A stretch of DNA of 64,000 bases from Blastocladiella emersonii ATCC 22665 (taxonomy: Eukaryota; Blastocladiomycota; Blastocladiomycetes; Blastocladiales; Blastocladiaceae), in the NCBI GenBank assembly GCA_025594325.1, contig JANHCV010000003.1, positions 124,001-188,000 of the forward strand, in the 5' to 3' direction. Of this stretch, positions 10,744-20,629 are shown one piece after another. The notes beneath the pieces were generated by a model. That model saw nothing but the letters and a program-made list of their open reading frames with translations, made no database searches and was not told the origin of the DNA. Position 1 is the first letter of the stretch; the number at the start of each line of letters is the position of its first letter. The translations under genes were made by a program, and so were the position numbers.

Positions 10744-11568
10744 ATGCGCGACGAGCTACCGCCTCTCGTCGCGGCTTCCGTCGCCGAATCGGTCGACGAC
10801 GCGGTTGCACCACTCGGAGAGCAGGCTCACGGGCGGGTCCGACCATGTCGCCGCCGCGGGCGCCCAGGCGCTCGAGCTCACTCAACTCGAAGCGGAAGAG
10901 CTCAAGTCCTTCCCCTCGCGCGTCCTGACCCGCGTCGTGGAGCGCACCGGCGCCGATGCAGACGAGCAGCGCAAGCAGACGCTTAAGACCAAAAGGTGGA
11001 GCGCCGTGCCAAGAAGTACTTGTACGCGGCGCATCGCGAGGCCGAGAGCGCCAAGTCGCGGGGATCGCACCACGGTCCCGCGTTCGTGACGCGCATCAAG
11101 GTGAGCGCCAAAGGTCTGCTGCACATGATTGAGGGCGGCGGCGGCATGATGCACCGGGTCGGTGGCGGCCACACCATCCCCACGACGCGGCTGCCCAAGG
11201 CGACCCTCGCGCACCTCGCCAAGGTTCTCGAGACCAAGGATTACATTTCGGCCGATCTTGCGCCCAACATACAGGTTCCCGACACGGTGGGCACGTCGGA
11301 CCGGGCGCAGGAGCGCATCCGCGAGCTCGCCGAGTTCCACCAAGGCGACCCGCTCGACGCCTTCTTCTACCCGCCCGCTTATGTAAGGCCGGCGGCGGCG
11401 GTGCAGCTGCGGGTGGCGCGGGCGGCGCGGCGGGCGGCGAGGGTGGTGCCGCGCCGGGTGCTGAGAAGGCCGAGCGAGTGCGCGAAGCCGCGCCGCCGTG
11501 TCGCGGTGAGCGGCGAGTTTGGCGGCGGAGCGTTCTGTGTGCTTACAGTCGCGAGGACCGGAGGTTTG
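10744..11568 (+). CDS. Probable multi-exon orphan gene, exon structure unresolved
   Basis: Coding-like segments occur in successive frames: MRDELPPLVAASVAESVDDA from 10744, then AQALELTQLEAEELKSFPSR around 10860-10920, then the best segment at about 10996-11380 (KKYLYAAHREAESAKSRG, GPAFVTRIKVSAKGLLHMIE, HLAKVLETKDYISADLAPNI, ERIRELAEFHQGDPLDAFFY). A candidate intron 10921-10994 (GTCCTG...AAAAG) repairs one frame change. A strong intron GTGAGC...CTTACAG lies at about 11506-11548. GTAAGG after the codon for Tyr near 11383 is another good donor. I cannot find one model that uses only good splice sites, so this may be a gene with weak introns or a decaying one. No known family is recognised. Confidence 0.4.
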
Positions 11569-12063
11569 AATTTATCACGACTGTTTTTCTGCATCGTGTG
11601 TGGTCGGTCCCGGGTCGTGCGGGAGCGTCGGGGTTGGGGGCGGCTCGGGGCGGACGCACAAGACAGTGCGAGACGCGTCGCGATATCACGTGATGCGCGT
11701 TTCGATCGGCGCGCCGCGCTGCGCGTGGGCCGCTTCGCCGCTTCGCCGCTTCGGCGAGGGACTCTGCGCTTCCCCGCTGCCCCGCTCGCTGCCGCCGGCC
11801 TCACATAAGCCGGCGGGGCCCCTTGCACCGACTGCCGCTCCCTCAACACACGCCCGTCGCCCGCCGCCCGCTTCTAACACGTCTGCCGCCCTCGCCACGC
11901 CTCGGCCCGTTCCACGTCGCCGCCCTCTCCACACCGCGCCACACGTCGCCGAACGGCCCGCACGACGGCGCGCAGCTCGACACGCGCTCGTTCACCCGGC
12001 TCCACCTCGGTGCGCAGCCTCCCGACCTCGCAACCCGCTCGTCGCGGCGCCCGTCGCGCTGCG

Positions 12064-12472
12064 GATGCCCCCTCCGCCGTCGTCCCGCTCGCCGTCTCTC
12101 GCGCATTCGCACCCTGTCCAGTGAGTCTCACTCCGCTCTCTACACGCTCCCGCTGGCACTCCTCAGCTCACGCGCCCTGCACCAGCGCCAGCGCCGTTGT
12201 CGCTCCCGCTGCGGCCGCCGCCACGACCACGCCGAGCGGGTACGTCTGCCGCGTCTGCGAGTCGGGCTCCATCTCGCCTTCTCACTCCCGCACCGCCGCA
12301 CTCGCCGCCGCCGCCCCTTTAGTCGCACCTCGGCGTCGGTCGAGTCGATGACCAAGGCGCACAGCGACCAAGTCTACCGGTACGTTTCGCTCCTCGCGAC
12401 TCTACTCTCGCGACAAGGCAACATTTCAGCTCTCCCGCCGCCTTCGCCACTAGTGCAGTACTGACTGCATGA
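12064..12472 (+). other. Spliced transcript with three well-formed introns, coding frame unclear
   Basis: Three introns stand out: 12121-12166 (GTGAGT...CTCAG), 12240-12322 (GTACGT...TTTAG) and 12380-12429 (GTACGT...TTCAG). Joining the exons leaves alternative readings. One, ending at TGA 12470-12472, gives natural-looking Ala/Ser/Thr-rich sequence followed by SVESMTKAHSDQVYRSPAAF. Another starts at ATG 12064 but is Arg-rich. Because the frame cannot be settled, this may be a short gene whose first exon lies upstream, or a spliced noncoding RNA. Confidence 0.4.
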
Positions 12473-12848
12473 TGCAAGCCAAAGTCTCTGTGAATGGTCT
12501 CGTAGACCCGCTGAACTAGCCAAAATGAAACATGAGACGCGATTCGTGAGACATCAGGTGACCATCGTGAGTGGCGTACATCGCGTAGCCCTCGCTCATC
12601 GATTTTGCGGACGCGTGCGACGATGCATTTAATGCATAGTTCTTCAAACTCGAGTGAACTGTGGCGGATAGACTTGAGCAGCGCTCGGACTTGCCGAGTG
12701 AGTAGTGAGTTACGTCGGGCCGTCAAGGAGAGCGACGTGATCCGCTGCAGAAATGGTGACAGCGGCCGGGCCGGACCAGGACGAGCAAGCGAGCGAGCGA
12801 GCGAGCGGGAATCGCTGTTGTTGTTGTGGAAACGACAAGTGGAGTCGA

Positions 12849-12872
12849 GACCGACCGACCGACCGACCGACC
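12849..12872. repeat. GACC tetranucleotide microsatellite
   Basis: Six uninterrupted GACC units. An AGCG tetranucleotide run lies about 45 bp upstream. Confidence 0.9.
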
Positions 12873-13084
12873 AGTGAGTGGCCAGCGTCGCGTTCGTTCA
12901 AGTGGTTCTCGGATACTTGGAGTAGTACCGAAACGTAGCGTCGGATCTGAGCGGGCGGCCCGCGCTGGGCCGTCGTGACCATCAATGATCGCAGCAGGTA
13001 CTAGGCCAAAGTAAGTTGAAATAGAATCGTGGAGCGCGAGTGGAGCGGGCTGGGCAGGGGGTCACCGGACTGAGTTTGGCAATG

Positions 13085-13128
13085 GTGGCCGGAGGGTTGT
13101 CAGAGCGTGGCCGGAGGGTTGTCAGAGC
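13085..13128. repeat. 22-bp exact tandem duplication
   Basis: The unit GTGGCCGGAGGGTTGTCAGA (first 20 of 22 bases) occurs at 13085-13106 and 13107-13128 with no mismatch. The first bases of a third copy follow directly. Confidence 0.9.
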
Positions 13129-14257
13129 GTGGGTTCGAATCTGCAGGGGTCGTGAGAAGGCGGGTTCGAGTTGAATTTCATCAATATGCCCAGCGGTCAA
13201 CTGACTCCGGTCATCTTGGCCTCCTCCCGCCCGTCGAGAAGCGCGCGCTCCACTCACTAACCCACTCCCCCAATTTGAGATTCGTATAAACTAACCCGTT
13301 CGTTTTCCCCTCCATTTCTCTTTTAAATGGTTCTGTTCTATCGGCACGGCGCGTCCGCGTCTGCGGGAGACGACGGGAGACGGAAGACGCGTCGCGAAAT
13401 CACGTGCGCGTGCGAGACGCGTCGCGCCACTTTCGGGGACACTCTTTTCGCCTCGCCGCACGTCGTCCAACACGTCGTCCAATGCGCCGATCGGGGTCTT
13501 GAGCCTTGCCCAGACACTACTCGGTACTTGACGGTCGTCGCCTACCGACCTATTCAACGGCAGCGAGAGCACAAGGGGAAGGTCGGTCGGCTTTGGGCGC
13601 GAGTCGCGAGTCGCGGCTCAACTAAGCATAGCTTGTTATCCGGTATCATCATGATCCAAATCGGCATCGGGATCAGGGCGTCACATCACGAGACGGGCGA
13701 ATCGGCGAGTCGCGGGAGACAGTCATTAATTGATCGGCGACGGGCGTGGCAGGTCCCGAGCGTGAGCGCCGACTGTCGCGAGGAAAGTGATCAAGCGAAA
13801 GCGGTCGTCGTTCGTTCTTGCCTCCCCGCTCTCACGCCGCCATGATCAATCAATTATCAAACTCCATGCAACGCTTGTCTCGAGAGTAACTTGCTGCAGC
13901 TATGTGGGCCGATTTGTCGTGGGCCGTCAAGTCGGTCGGACGACTGGGCTGGGCCGGACCACGATCCCCGCCACCGCCTCTGCCTCCGCCTCGGGCATCT
14001 AGTCGCCCGCCGACCACGGCATGCCATACGAGGATCTGCTGAGTGAGAGATGGATCGACACACGACGGAGCGGACGACCAACGCGCGACGAGCGGCAGAG
14101 CTGTACCGGTAACGGTACGTTGAGGCCGAGTCGCGGCGACTCGCCTCGAACGACCCCATGTTTATGCGGTGCGAGGAGCTGCGGCTAACACCTTGCTTGC
14201 TTGCTTGCTGGTTTCTCTCTCTCGCGCGCGCTCGCGATCCATGTACTACTGCTGCTC

Positions 14258-14570
14258 ATGTCGGCGGACCTAGACCGAGCCTGCAGCCAGCGGCCACTCG
14301 AGACGCGCGAGTCGGCCGATCTCGCTCGCCTTCACACAAAACACGGCGCCCATCTACCTCGAAAGGTACGTCGTAACGCGCGCGCGGCCTCAACGCAGGA
14401 GATGTCAGGAGATTTGCCGCACCCGCGCCGCTTGCTCACGCAACGATCATCGCCCCACGCCTAGGCGGCCGTACTCGACCGACAGCAGCACGCAGCGGTT
14501 GACGGATTGTTCAAGGAGGTCCGCCAGCGGGATCTCTCGGCAATGCAGAACGACGACGACCTGCAGCGTG
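14258..14570 (+). CDS. Orphan gene, first two exons (3' end unresolved)
   Basis: Exon 1, 14258-14365, encodes MSADLDRACSQRPLETRESA and continues to an in-phase GTACGT donor. Exon 2 starts at 14465 after CCTAG and reads AAVLDRQQHAAVDGLFKEVR, then QRDLSAMQNDDDLQR, up to a GTGCGT donor at 14571. Both exons have natural, helical, charged composition and join in phase 0 over a 99-nt intron. The next exon is not clear: a candidate begins at about 14765 after a pyrimidine-rich CCACCAG acceptor (LAERIEGALQALVFP in one frame), but its phase does not match. It may belong to the same transcription unit as the gene at 15199-15950. No family is recognised. Confidence 0.4.
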
Positions 14571-15198
14571 GTGCGTTTACGTCTCCGCCATCGGCCCGCT
14601 CCCCGCAAACAAACGGGATGGCCTGCACACGGCCACCCCTGACACCGCACGCGGCGCCCATCGCCGCCTCCTCCCCGCGCCGCTCGCCCGCCCGCCCGGC
14701 CTCCGCTCCCGCCGCCTTCAAACGCCCGCCCCGCCTGCCCTCGCTCTTCCCCTACCGACCACCAGCTGGCCGAACGTATCGAAGGAGCACTCCAAGCACT
14801 CGTATTCCCACGCCCACGCCCGCGTGTCCGCGAACGCATGTCCGCTCGTCTCCTCCGCAACCTGCTGCTTCCACGGGGCTTCGCCGCTCCCGCCACCACG
14901 CCGGTGCAGCACGTCAGCGCCGCGCTCACCCTCGCGACGCGTCCCATCCGCCGTCCTGTTCTCATCCCCGCCTCCCACGCCTCGTCGATGTCCCGTTTCT
15001 TGACCATGCACCGTGTCTGGTTGCCCGCTTCGTTCCCACACGGGCACGCGCCATCCCTGCTCCGCCGACTCTCCGCGATCTCCTCAGCATGTACACGTCC
15101 GAGTCCGAGCAGCGCATCATCGCCGCGCGTGCGCGTTTGCCTGCGTGACGCGTCGCCGCTGCCGCTCGATACCCCGACCTTCGTGCGCGTCCACAACC

Positions 15199-15950
15199 AT
15201 GACTAACGCCATCGTCCCTGTTCGTTCGCAGCCACCATGCTCCCCTTTGCCCCCTCCCCCGCCGCCGCCGCCGCGTTCGACCGCCGACCGTGCTCCTGGT
15301 CTGGCCGATGCGGTGACGACCGAGGAGCTCAACGCCGCCATTCGTGAGGACGGGCTCGAGTTCGGGATCGACAGCATGGCCTCGCTCAACGACGCTCCGC
15401 GCGAGGTCCTCATCCGCATCCTCCGCGCCAGCATGGAGCGCATTGTGCGGGCGCGACGTGCCCAAGCGGCCCTGGACGCGCGCATCGAGCAGCTCACCGC
15501 CGAGCTCGACAACATCCACGAGCACCACACGATGACGATTGCCGCCGCTCGAGCTCCGTTGACCACGTACGTCGTCATCATCGTGTCGTGTTTGTGCATC
15601 CTCCCGCTACGATTGAAGACTGATTGACTCGCGCGGGTCCGTGTAGCGACTCGGCCTCACCGACTGCCCCGTCGCTCCTGACTGACGACACGGCGGTCGA
15701 GCCGTCCACAAATGCGTACGTTGCCACCGTGTCTCCCGCGCCGGATCGATGGTCGGACACTGAGCAATCCGCGCGAATTCTCGTAGCGCGTCGGCCGTGT
15801 CGGCTCACGGGTCCGCGCCCGAGCAGCCGTAAGGTGGGTCGTGTTTGACGCCAACGCCGGTTTCGGCGAGATTCGTGTAATACCTCCCCCTCGCCTCTCG
15901 AGGATGGGACGTTCTTCTTCACCCGCAGTCTAAACGGCGCACGAGAATGA
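15199..15950 (+). CDS. Orphan coiled-coil protein
   Basis: Exons 15199-15566, 15647-15715, 15787-15828 and 15929-15950 encode 166 residues, and the exon lengths add up in frame. All three introns have good ends (GTACGT...GTGTAG; GTACGT...TCGTAG; GTAAGG...pyrimidine tract-CCGCAG). The N-terminus is Pro-rich. The core (TTEELNAAIREDGLEFGIDS, EVLIRILRASMERIVRARRA, LDARIEQLTAELDNIHEHH) is strongly helical with heptads, and the tail is Ser/Ala-rich. The start is uncertain: a CTAAC branch site and TTCGCAG acceptor sit just before 15230, so the true first exon may lie upstream, possibly in the 14258-14570 locus. No known domain is recognised. Confidence 0.55.
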
Positions 15951-16003
15951 CTGAGCCGCCATGTAAGGTTCTTGAGTACGGCGGCGAGGCCGTCGCAAGG
16001 GGC

Positions 16004-16537
16004 TCAAGCGAGTCGCTCTACCTCGAGGCCGGCGCCCAGAAGCTCGCGGATCAGCGAGTTGAGGGCGTAAGTGTGCGACACGGAGTCTTTGAGAGAAACC
16101 CAGGGCCTCACGCATCGCCGTGAACACGGCTGAGTGTGTGCGGTGCGTAGCACTGACGCAAATGAAGACGAGCTTCGCGAGCAGGACCGACTTGGTGCTG
16201 CCGCCGTTGAGCTGTCGCACGCGGAGAGATTCCCATCACCGACGAAGGAAGCGATGCCAAGATCGCATCGAGCGCGCCAGAGGATAGCCGGCAGAATGGC
16301 CATGACGGCCATAAACCAGCAACGGAGACGTTCTGGGCGCCGCGTCGTTACCACTCGAATCCGATCACAGGGTGGGCCACAGCGCTCGCGCAAGCAGCAC
16401 GCTTGATCGAGTTTTGAGCATAAAGCCCGGACATTGAAATTCCGTGGAGACGGCGTGCCGCTGGCTACGCAGGAGCTGAAAAGGACTCGGAGTGCCTCGC
16501 GAAGGCTGGTGACTGTCGGGCATATAGCAAGGACCAT
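16004..16537 (-). CDS. Uncertain open frame, possibly a spliced or degraded gene
   Basis: A 177-codon open frame is present. Two overlapping frames each hold natural-looking segments (LNGGSTKSVLLAKLVFICVS in one; YALNSLIRELLGAGLEVERL near the end of the other), which suggests an unrecognised intron or frameshift. It is downstream of the receptor gene at 16784-18127 on the same strand. I recognise no family. Confidence 0.25.
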   Translation of the reverse strand: MVLAICPTVTSLREALRVLFSSCVASGTPSPRNFNVRALCSKLDQACCLRERCGPPCDRIRVVTTRRPERLRCWFMAVMAILPAILWRARCDLGIASFVGDGNLSACDSSTAAAPSRSCSRSSSSFASVLRTAHTQPCSRRCVRPWVSLKDSVSHTYALNSLIRELLGAGLEVERLA

Positions 16538-16783
16538 GATCGGGACTCAACGCATGGAGTAACATGGGACAACTGTGATACATTGCAGAGCAAGCAAAAG
16601 TAGCGAACAGGAGAAGTGGAGCGACGAAACGACAACGCCACCGAGTCAATGCTCGAACATCAATCAGCTGATCGTTCACATGATTTCCAAGCGCGTCTCG
16701 CACATTGTCCCGCACCGCACACCCTGGGGTTCTAGCGCGTTCGGCGCAAAGCAATGACAGGTATATAACAACTACAATCCTCC

Positions 16784-18127
16784 CTAAGTAACGGTGCCGC
16801 GGCGGCTGCTCGCTGTCGAGTCCTCGCCGCCCTTGCGCAGGGACGTCTTGAGCAGCTCGTTCTTGAAGTAAGCGTAGGCGTTGACCCACCCGGCGCAGTT
16901 GGTCGAGGTCGCGACGACAAAGCAGGTGAACGGCTCGACGACGCCGAGGAAGCAGAACACGGTGGCCGCGAACGAGCCGACGGCGAGCGGGACGTAGATG
17001 AACGATGCCGTGCGGACGAGGTTGCGGAGACACTGCGTGGCCACGGCCGACCGCGACGCGGCCGAGTTGTTGGCCGCCGAGGCACCCGCGTTGGTCGACG
17101 TGGTCGAGGTCGTGCTGCTCGTACCGCTTGTCGCGCCGCTACCCGAGGACGTGCCGCCGTTACCGCTCGCCGACCCAGCGCTGTCCTGCTGTTGCGGCTT
17201 CGCAGGTTTCGCGGGCGTTACCGAGGCCTTGCGCAGCATCGAGAGCGAGGCCATCTTGAGCTGCGAGACCGTGGACGAGGTGCGCTCGATGGTGCCCTCG
17301 GTGTACACGGTGGACTGGAGCACGCTGCGCGTAGTGTGGAAACTCGAGCTGCCCGTTACGGACTTGGCCGACGCAGTCCCGACAGCCGACGAGGACGCGC
17401 GCTCGGCCTCGGTCAGCTTGTTCTCGATGGCGCGGTGGCCGAGCGTCGTGCAGAGGGCGTTCGACGCCGCGACCATGAACGCCATCGGTGCCAGCAGCAG
17501 ACCCATGAGCGACTCGCTGTTTCCCAGGCACCAGTACGCAAAAAGTCCGAAGCCGTCGAGGACGTAGATGACGATGGTAAGAAAGGCGATGGACCCGAAC
17601 GCGCCGAAGTGCAGCATCCAGTCGCCCTTGCCGAACTTGATCGCCTTGTTGCGGACAATCTTGAGGTACGAGTAGGCCGATAGCGCGAGATGGAGGAGGT
17701 TGGTGTATCCATACCAGAGGAACAAGTTGGTACCAAGCCCAGCGGCCACAGACTTGGACGGAAACACACCGTGGATGAGCAGGAGGGCGTGGTCGATGAG
17801 ATGAGACGTGTGCCAGATGACGTCTGCGGCCGCGAGGTAGATGGCGAAGCGCGCCGAGAGGTCGCGGCGGCGCGTGCGGCCGGTGGCCGCGTTGTAGGCC
17901 TGGAAGAGGCCGCCGGTCCGCTTGGCCAGGAAGTCCGGCAGGGGCAAGCTCGATGCGTGTGCGAGCACGGCGATGCAGCCGATAATGGACGTGAGCCCGT
18001 TCACGACAGCCGAGCCGTGGACAAGGATAAACATGGGCAAGTTGTTGAGGACCGCCGACGCGCCCGGTTCGGCGGCCTTGAGTGGAATCAACCACGAGTA
18101 CGATGGTGGTGGCGAAGTCGATGACAT
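16784..18127 (-). CDS. Seven-transmembrane receptor-like protein, paralogue A (intronless)
   Basis: A single exon encodes 447 residues. Seven hydrophobic segments can be placed: PMFILVHGSAVVNGLTSIIG, ARFAIYLAAADVIWHTSHLI, LFLWYGYTNLLHLALSAYSY, GSIAFLTIVIYVLDGFGLFA, LAPMAFMVAASNALCTTLGH, then after a ~110-residue Ser/Thr-rich loop FIYVPLAVGSFAATVFCFLG and PFTCFVVATSTNCAGWVNAY. The long third inner loop, short connecting loops and a last segment with N-x-x-x-x-N-A-Y are GPCR-like. A distant likeness to the cAMP-receptor class is my inference. It is a paralogue of the genes at 18503, 36238, 38260 and 40494. The start is the first ATG of the conserved frame. Ligand unknown. Confidence 0.8.
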   Translation of the reverse strand: MSSTSPPPSYSWLIPLKAAEPGASAVLNNLPMFILVHGSAVVNGLTSIIGCIAVLAHASSLPLPDFLAKRTGGLFQAYNAATGRTRRRDLSARFAIYLAAADVIWHTSHLIDHALLLIHGVFPSKSVAAGLGTNLFLWYGYTNLLHLALSAYSYLKIVRNKAIKFGKGDWMLHFGAFGSIAFLTIVIYVLDGFGLFAYWCLGNSESLMGLLLAPMAFMVAASNALCTTLGHRAIENKLTEAERASSSAVGTASAKSVTGSSSFHTTRSVLQSTVYTEGTIERTSSTVSQLKMASLSMLRKASVTPAKPAKPQQQDSAGSASGNGGTSSGSGATSGTSSTTSTTSTNAGASAANNSAASRSAVATQCLRNLVRTASFIYVPLAVGSFAATVFCFLGVVEPFTCFVVATSTNCAGWVNAYAYFKNELLKTSLRKGGEDSTASSRRGTVT

Positions 18128-18502
18128 GTGGTGCGTAATCAATCAGCTACGTTGTTCCGTGAAATCGGGGACAGAGAGGAATACAGGCGAGGGAGGGCAT
18201 GGTACATGAGCGCAGTCACGATTAGAGGGCTGGGCGACACCTCGCGCGAATACTTGACCGATCGCGGGAAAACGCGTGGCGGCTTGGATCGCTGTTCTTG
18301 CTGACCGACTGAGCAATTTACGTGCGTTGTTGCTAACCAGAGCTAAGCCACCCGTTAGTTGCGAGACATCACGTTCTTTGAGGACCGCGTAAGACGTCTC
18401 CCATGTCCGCGCCAAGCACTAACTAAACCGCTGACCGCGCCACTGAAAACCCACCACTCGTTTCCACTCTGTCGCCCGTACAAAAGGCGATCACAATCTA
18501 TT

Positions 18503-19876
18503 TTATTGAGCGCTCGCACTCGCTTTCGCGCGCCGACTCGAGTCCTCGGACGCCGACATCGAGCCAGTCGCGCTGCTCTTGGGCGCCGGGGTCTTGCGCA
18601 GGGTCAGCTTGAGGCGCTCGTTGACAAAGTACGCGTACGCGTTGGCCCAGCCCGCGCAGTTGGTCATGGTTGCGACGACGAGGCAGGAGATGGGCTCGAC
18701 CACGCCGAGGAAGCACTCGATCGTGACCGCGAACGCGCCAACGGCCAGGGGAATGTAGGTCAGCGAGGCCGTGCGCACGAGAACATTGAGGCACTGCGTG
18801 GCCACGTTGGACCGCTGCGACTTGCTGCTGCCACCACCGCCGCCCGACGTGGCCGTACCGGTACCAGTGCCCGTGCCAGACTCGGAAAACGAGGTTGAGG
18901 TGGTACCGGACGCGGGGCCAGATGTCAATGACGTCGTGCCGACGCTGTCGGCCGCGTCCTTGGTGGCCTTGGCCTCGAGCATGGCCGCGGGCGCCGTCTT
19001 GATCGGCCGCCGTGGCATGAGCGGCGACGCGCCCGGCGTGCTCCGCTGCGACGCGGAATCGCTGTCGTCGCGGAAGCTCGCCGACTGGACGATCCCGCGG
19101 TGCGACGGCGTCGGCGAAGCCGCGGGCTTGCTCCTTGACCCGCCCGTCGCGTGCGCCGTCTCGTCAATCTTGGCCTGGATCGCGCGATGGCCGAGCGTCG
19201 TGCAGAGCGCGTTGGACGACGCGGTCATGAAGGCCATCGGGGCCGTCATGAGCCCGGCGATGGTGCCGCTATTGCCGAGACACCAGTACGCAAAGAGTCC
19301 GAAGCCGTCAAAGATGAGCAAGATGCCAGTGAGGAAGATGACGGTCCCGAACGCGGCGGCGTGCAGTCGCCAGTCGTGCCGGCCGAACCGGATGTTGATG
19401 TTCCGGCAGATCTTGAGGTACGAGTAGGCCGAGAGCGCGAGATGGAGAACCTGGGCGTATCCGAACCAGAAGATGAGGTTCGCGCCGAGCCCGACGGCGA
19501 TATGCATCGGCGGATACGTCTGCCGAACGAGCAGCAAAGTGTGGTCGATGATGTGTGACGTGTGCCAGATCAGGTCGGCGCACGCGAGGTAGACGGCGAA
19601 CCGCGCTGAAAAGTCGCGCCGACGCGCCCGGTTCCCGTCGGCCGCCTGGAACAGCCCGCCCGACCGACGCGCAAGAAAGGCCGGTAGCGGTACGCTCGAG
19701 GCATGGACGAGCACGGCGATACAGCCGACGATGGACGCGAACCCGTTGAGGACTGCCGAGAGATGGATCGCGTAGAACATGGGCACATTTCCCAGCATGG
19801 CCGATGCGCCCGGCTCGGCGGCCAGAAGCGAGATTAGCCATGTCGATGTTGACGGGGGTGCTTGGTCAGCGCCCAT
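18503..19876 (-). CDS. Seven-transmembrane receptor-like protein, paralogue B (intronless)
   Basis: A single exon encodes 457 residues, tandem with and upstream of paralogue A on the same strand. It shares the family signatures WLISLLAAEPGASAMLGNVP, IVGCIAVLVHASSVPLP, DFSARFAVYLACADLIWHTS, LSAYSYLKICRN, FGLFAYWCLGNS and NCAGWANAYAYFVNERLK. The third inner loop (about residues 245-350) is Ser/Thr/Gly-rich with several potential phosphorylation sites and no similarity to paralogue A. The AYWCLGN codons are uninterrupted, unlike the three plus-strand paralogues, which carry an intron there. Seven membrane spans are inferred from hydrophobicity by eye. Confidence 0.8.
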   Translation of the reverse strand: MGADQAPPSTSTWLISLLAAEPGASAMLGNVPMFYAIHLSAVLNGFASIVGCIAVLVHASSVPLPAFLARRSGGLFQAADGNRARRRDFSARFAVYLACADLIWHTSHIIDHTLLLVRQTYPPMHIAVGLGANLIFWFGYAQVLHLALSAYSYLKICRNINIRFGRHDWRLHAAAFGTVIFLTGILLIFDGFGLFAYWCLGNSGTIAGLMTAPMAFMTASSNALCTTLGHRAIQAKIDETAHATGGSRSKPAASPTPSHRGIVQSASFRDDSDSASQRSTPGASPLMPRRPIKTAPAAMLEAKATKDAADSVGTTSLTSGPASGTTSTSFSESGTGTGTGTATSGGGGGSSKSQRSNVATQCLNVLVRTASLTYIPLAVGAFAVTIECFLGVVEPISCLVVATMTNCAGWANAYAYFVNERLKLTLRKTPAPKSSATGSMSASEDSSRRAKASASAQ

Positions 19877-20257
19877 GGTTATTGCATGTAGCTAGTTCAT
19901 GGATCGGCGGTACTCGACAGTAGGGAGCGCAAGGCACGGTCCAGATCGCGCCCTCGTTACCTCACCTCCTTGTTGCATGCCATTGGAAACGGCTGAGCCA
20001 CGATTACCTGTGCGATCTGTAGAGCAAAGCACACGCCATTGAGGCGAAAGCTGGGTGAGAGACGAAACGCGTCGAGCAACGTCTCCCGCGTCAGCTTGTG
20101 CGCGTCGTGTCCGCATTCGCGCTGTCCCCGCGACTCTTCCCGGCGGGCGAGCGCGGCGCGAAATGGCCGCTCGCGATGTGGGAGGCGGCAGGCCATGTCA
20201 AGGAATCAAGTTTGGATCTGTGTGCGCACTAAGGTATGGGTTTTGACGATCGTGATC

Positions 20258-20296
20258 ACCGTGGCCGTGGCCACAGCCGCAGCCCATGGCCACGGT
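20258..20296. repeat. Inverted repeat (possible hairpin)
   Basis: ACCGTGGCC at 20258-20266 pairs with GGCCACGGT at 20288-20296 across a 21-nt spacer that itself contains GTGGCCAC. It lies between receptor B and the 3' end of TAH18. A terminator or chance origin cannot be told apart. Confidence 0.5.
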
Positions 20297-20629
20297 CGCG
20301 GCCATAGCCACCGTCCCGCCTCGACTGCCGATCGTGAAGGACTCTCAACGTTCTCTCGCAATCAAAATTGGGCAGTGTACCCCAAAAGTTCGCTGTCCAG
20401 CTGGCGTTGTCTGATCGGTTTCGTCGGCACTGCTCGTCATGGTTCAAGTCGCGCAGAACAACGAGGGAGAATTCAGGCCTGAGCTCGTTCCGCCGTCACC
20501 CTCGAGTGAGGGAAATTTCGGGACCTACCGATGCAAATCTGGATTTTCGTGCATGAGGCGTGGGAGCACTGGCCGCAAAGAAGTCTCTATGAAAACTGCA
20601 GGCAATGATCTCGGCGACTGCGTTCACGA

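Larger units (their letters stand above)
12473..14257. other. Long intergenic region with short simple repeats
   Basis: No convincing gene is visible in about 1.8 kb. It holds an AGCG tetranucleotide run near 12788-12807, a GACC run at 12849-12872 and a 22-bp exact tandem duplication at 13085-13128. It also has two copies of an ACGCGTCGCG-type word near 13386 and 13412 with a CACGTG between them. The ORFs crossing it are short and Arg-rich. Confidence 0.5.

Noticed and set aside
13128-13160. GGGTTCGAATCTGC resembles a tRNA B box
   Set aside because: The flanking bases do not form a T stem, no A box or acceptor stem fits at the right distance, and no cloverleaf can be drawn.
14838-15206. ORF starting MSARLLRNLLLPRGFAAPATT that looks like a mitochondrial presequence
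   Set aside because: Arg/Ala/Ser-rich text is what random GC-rich sequence encodes. The rest of the frame has no domain and conflicts in phase with neighbouring good exons.
20039-20482. Plus-strand ORF with hydrophobic segment VWVLTIVITVAVATAAAHGH
   Set aside because: Lies between two genes, has Arg/Ser-rich ends, no splice support and overlaps an inverted repeat; not enough to call a gene.
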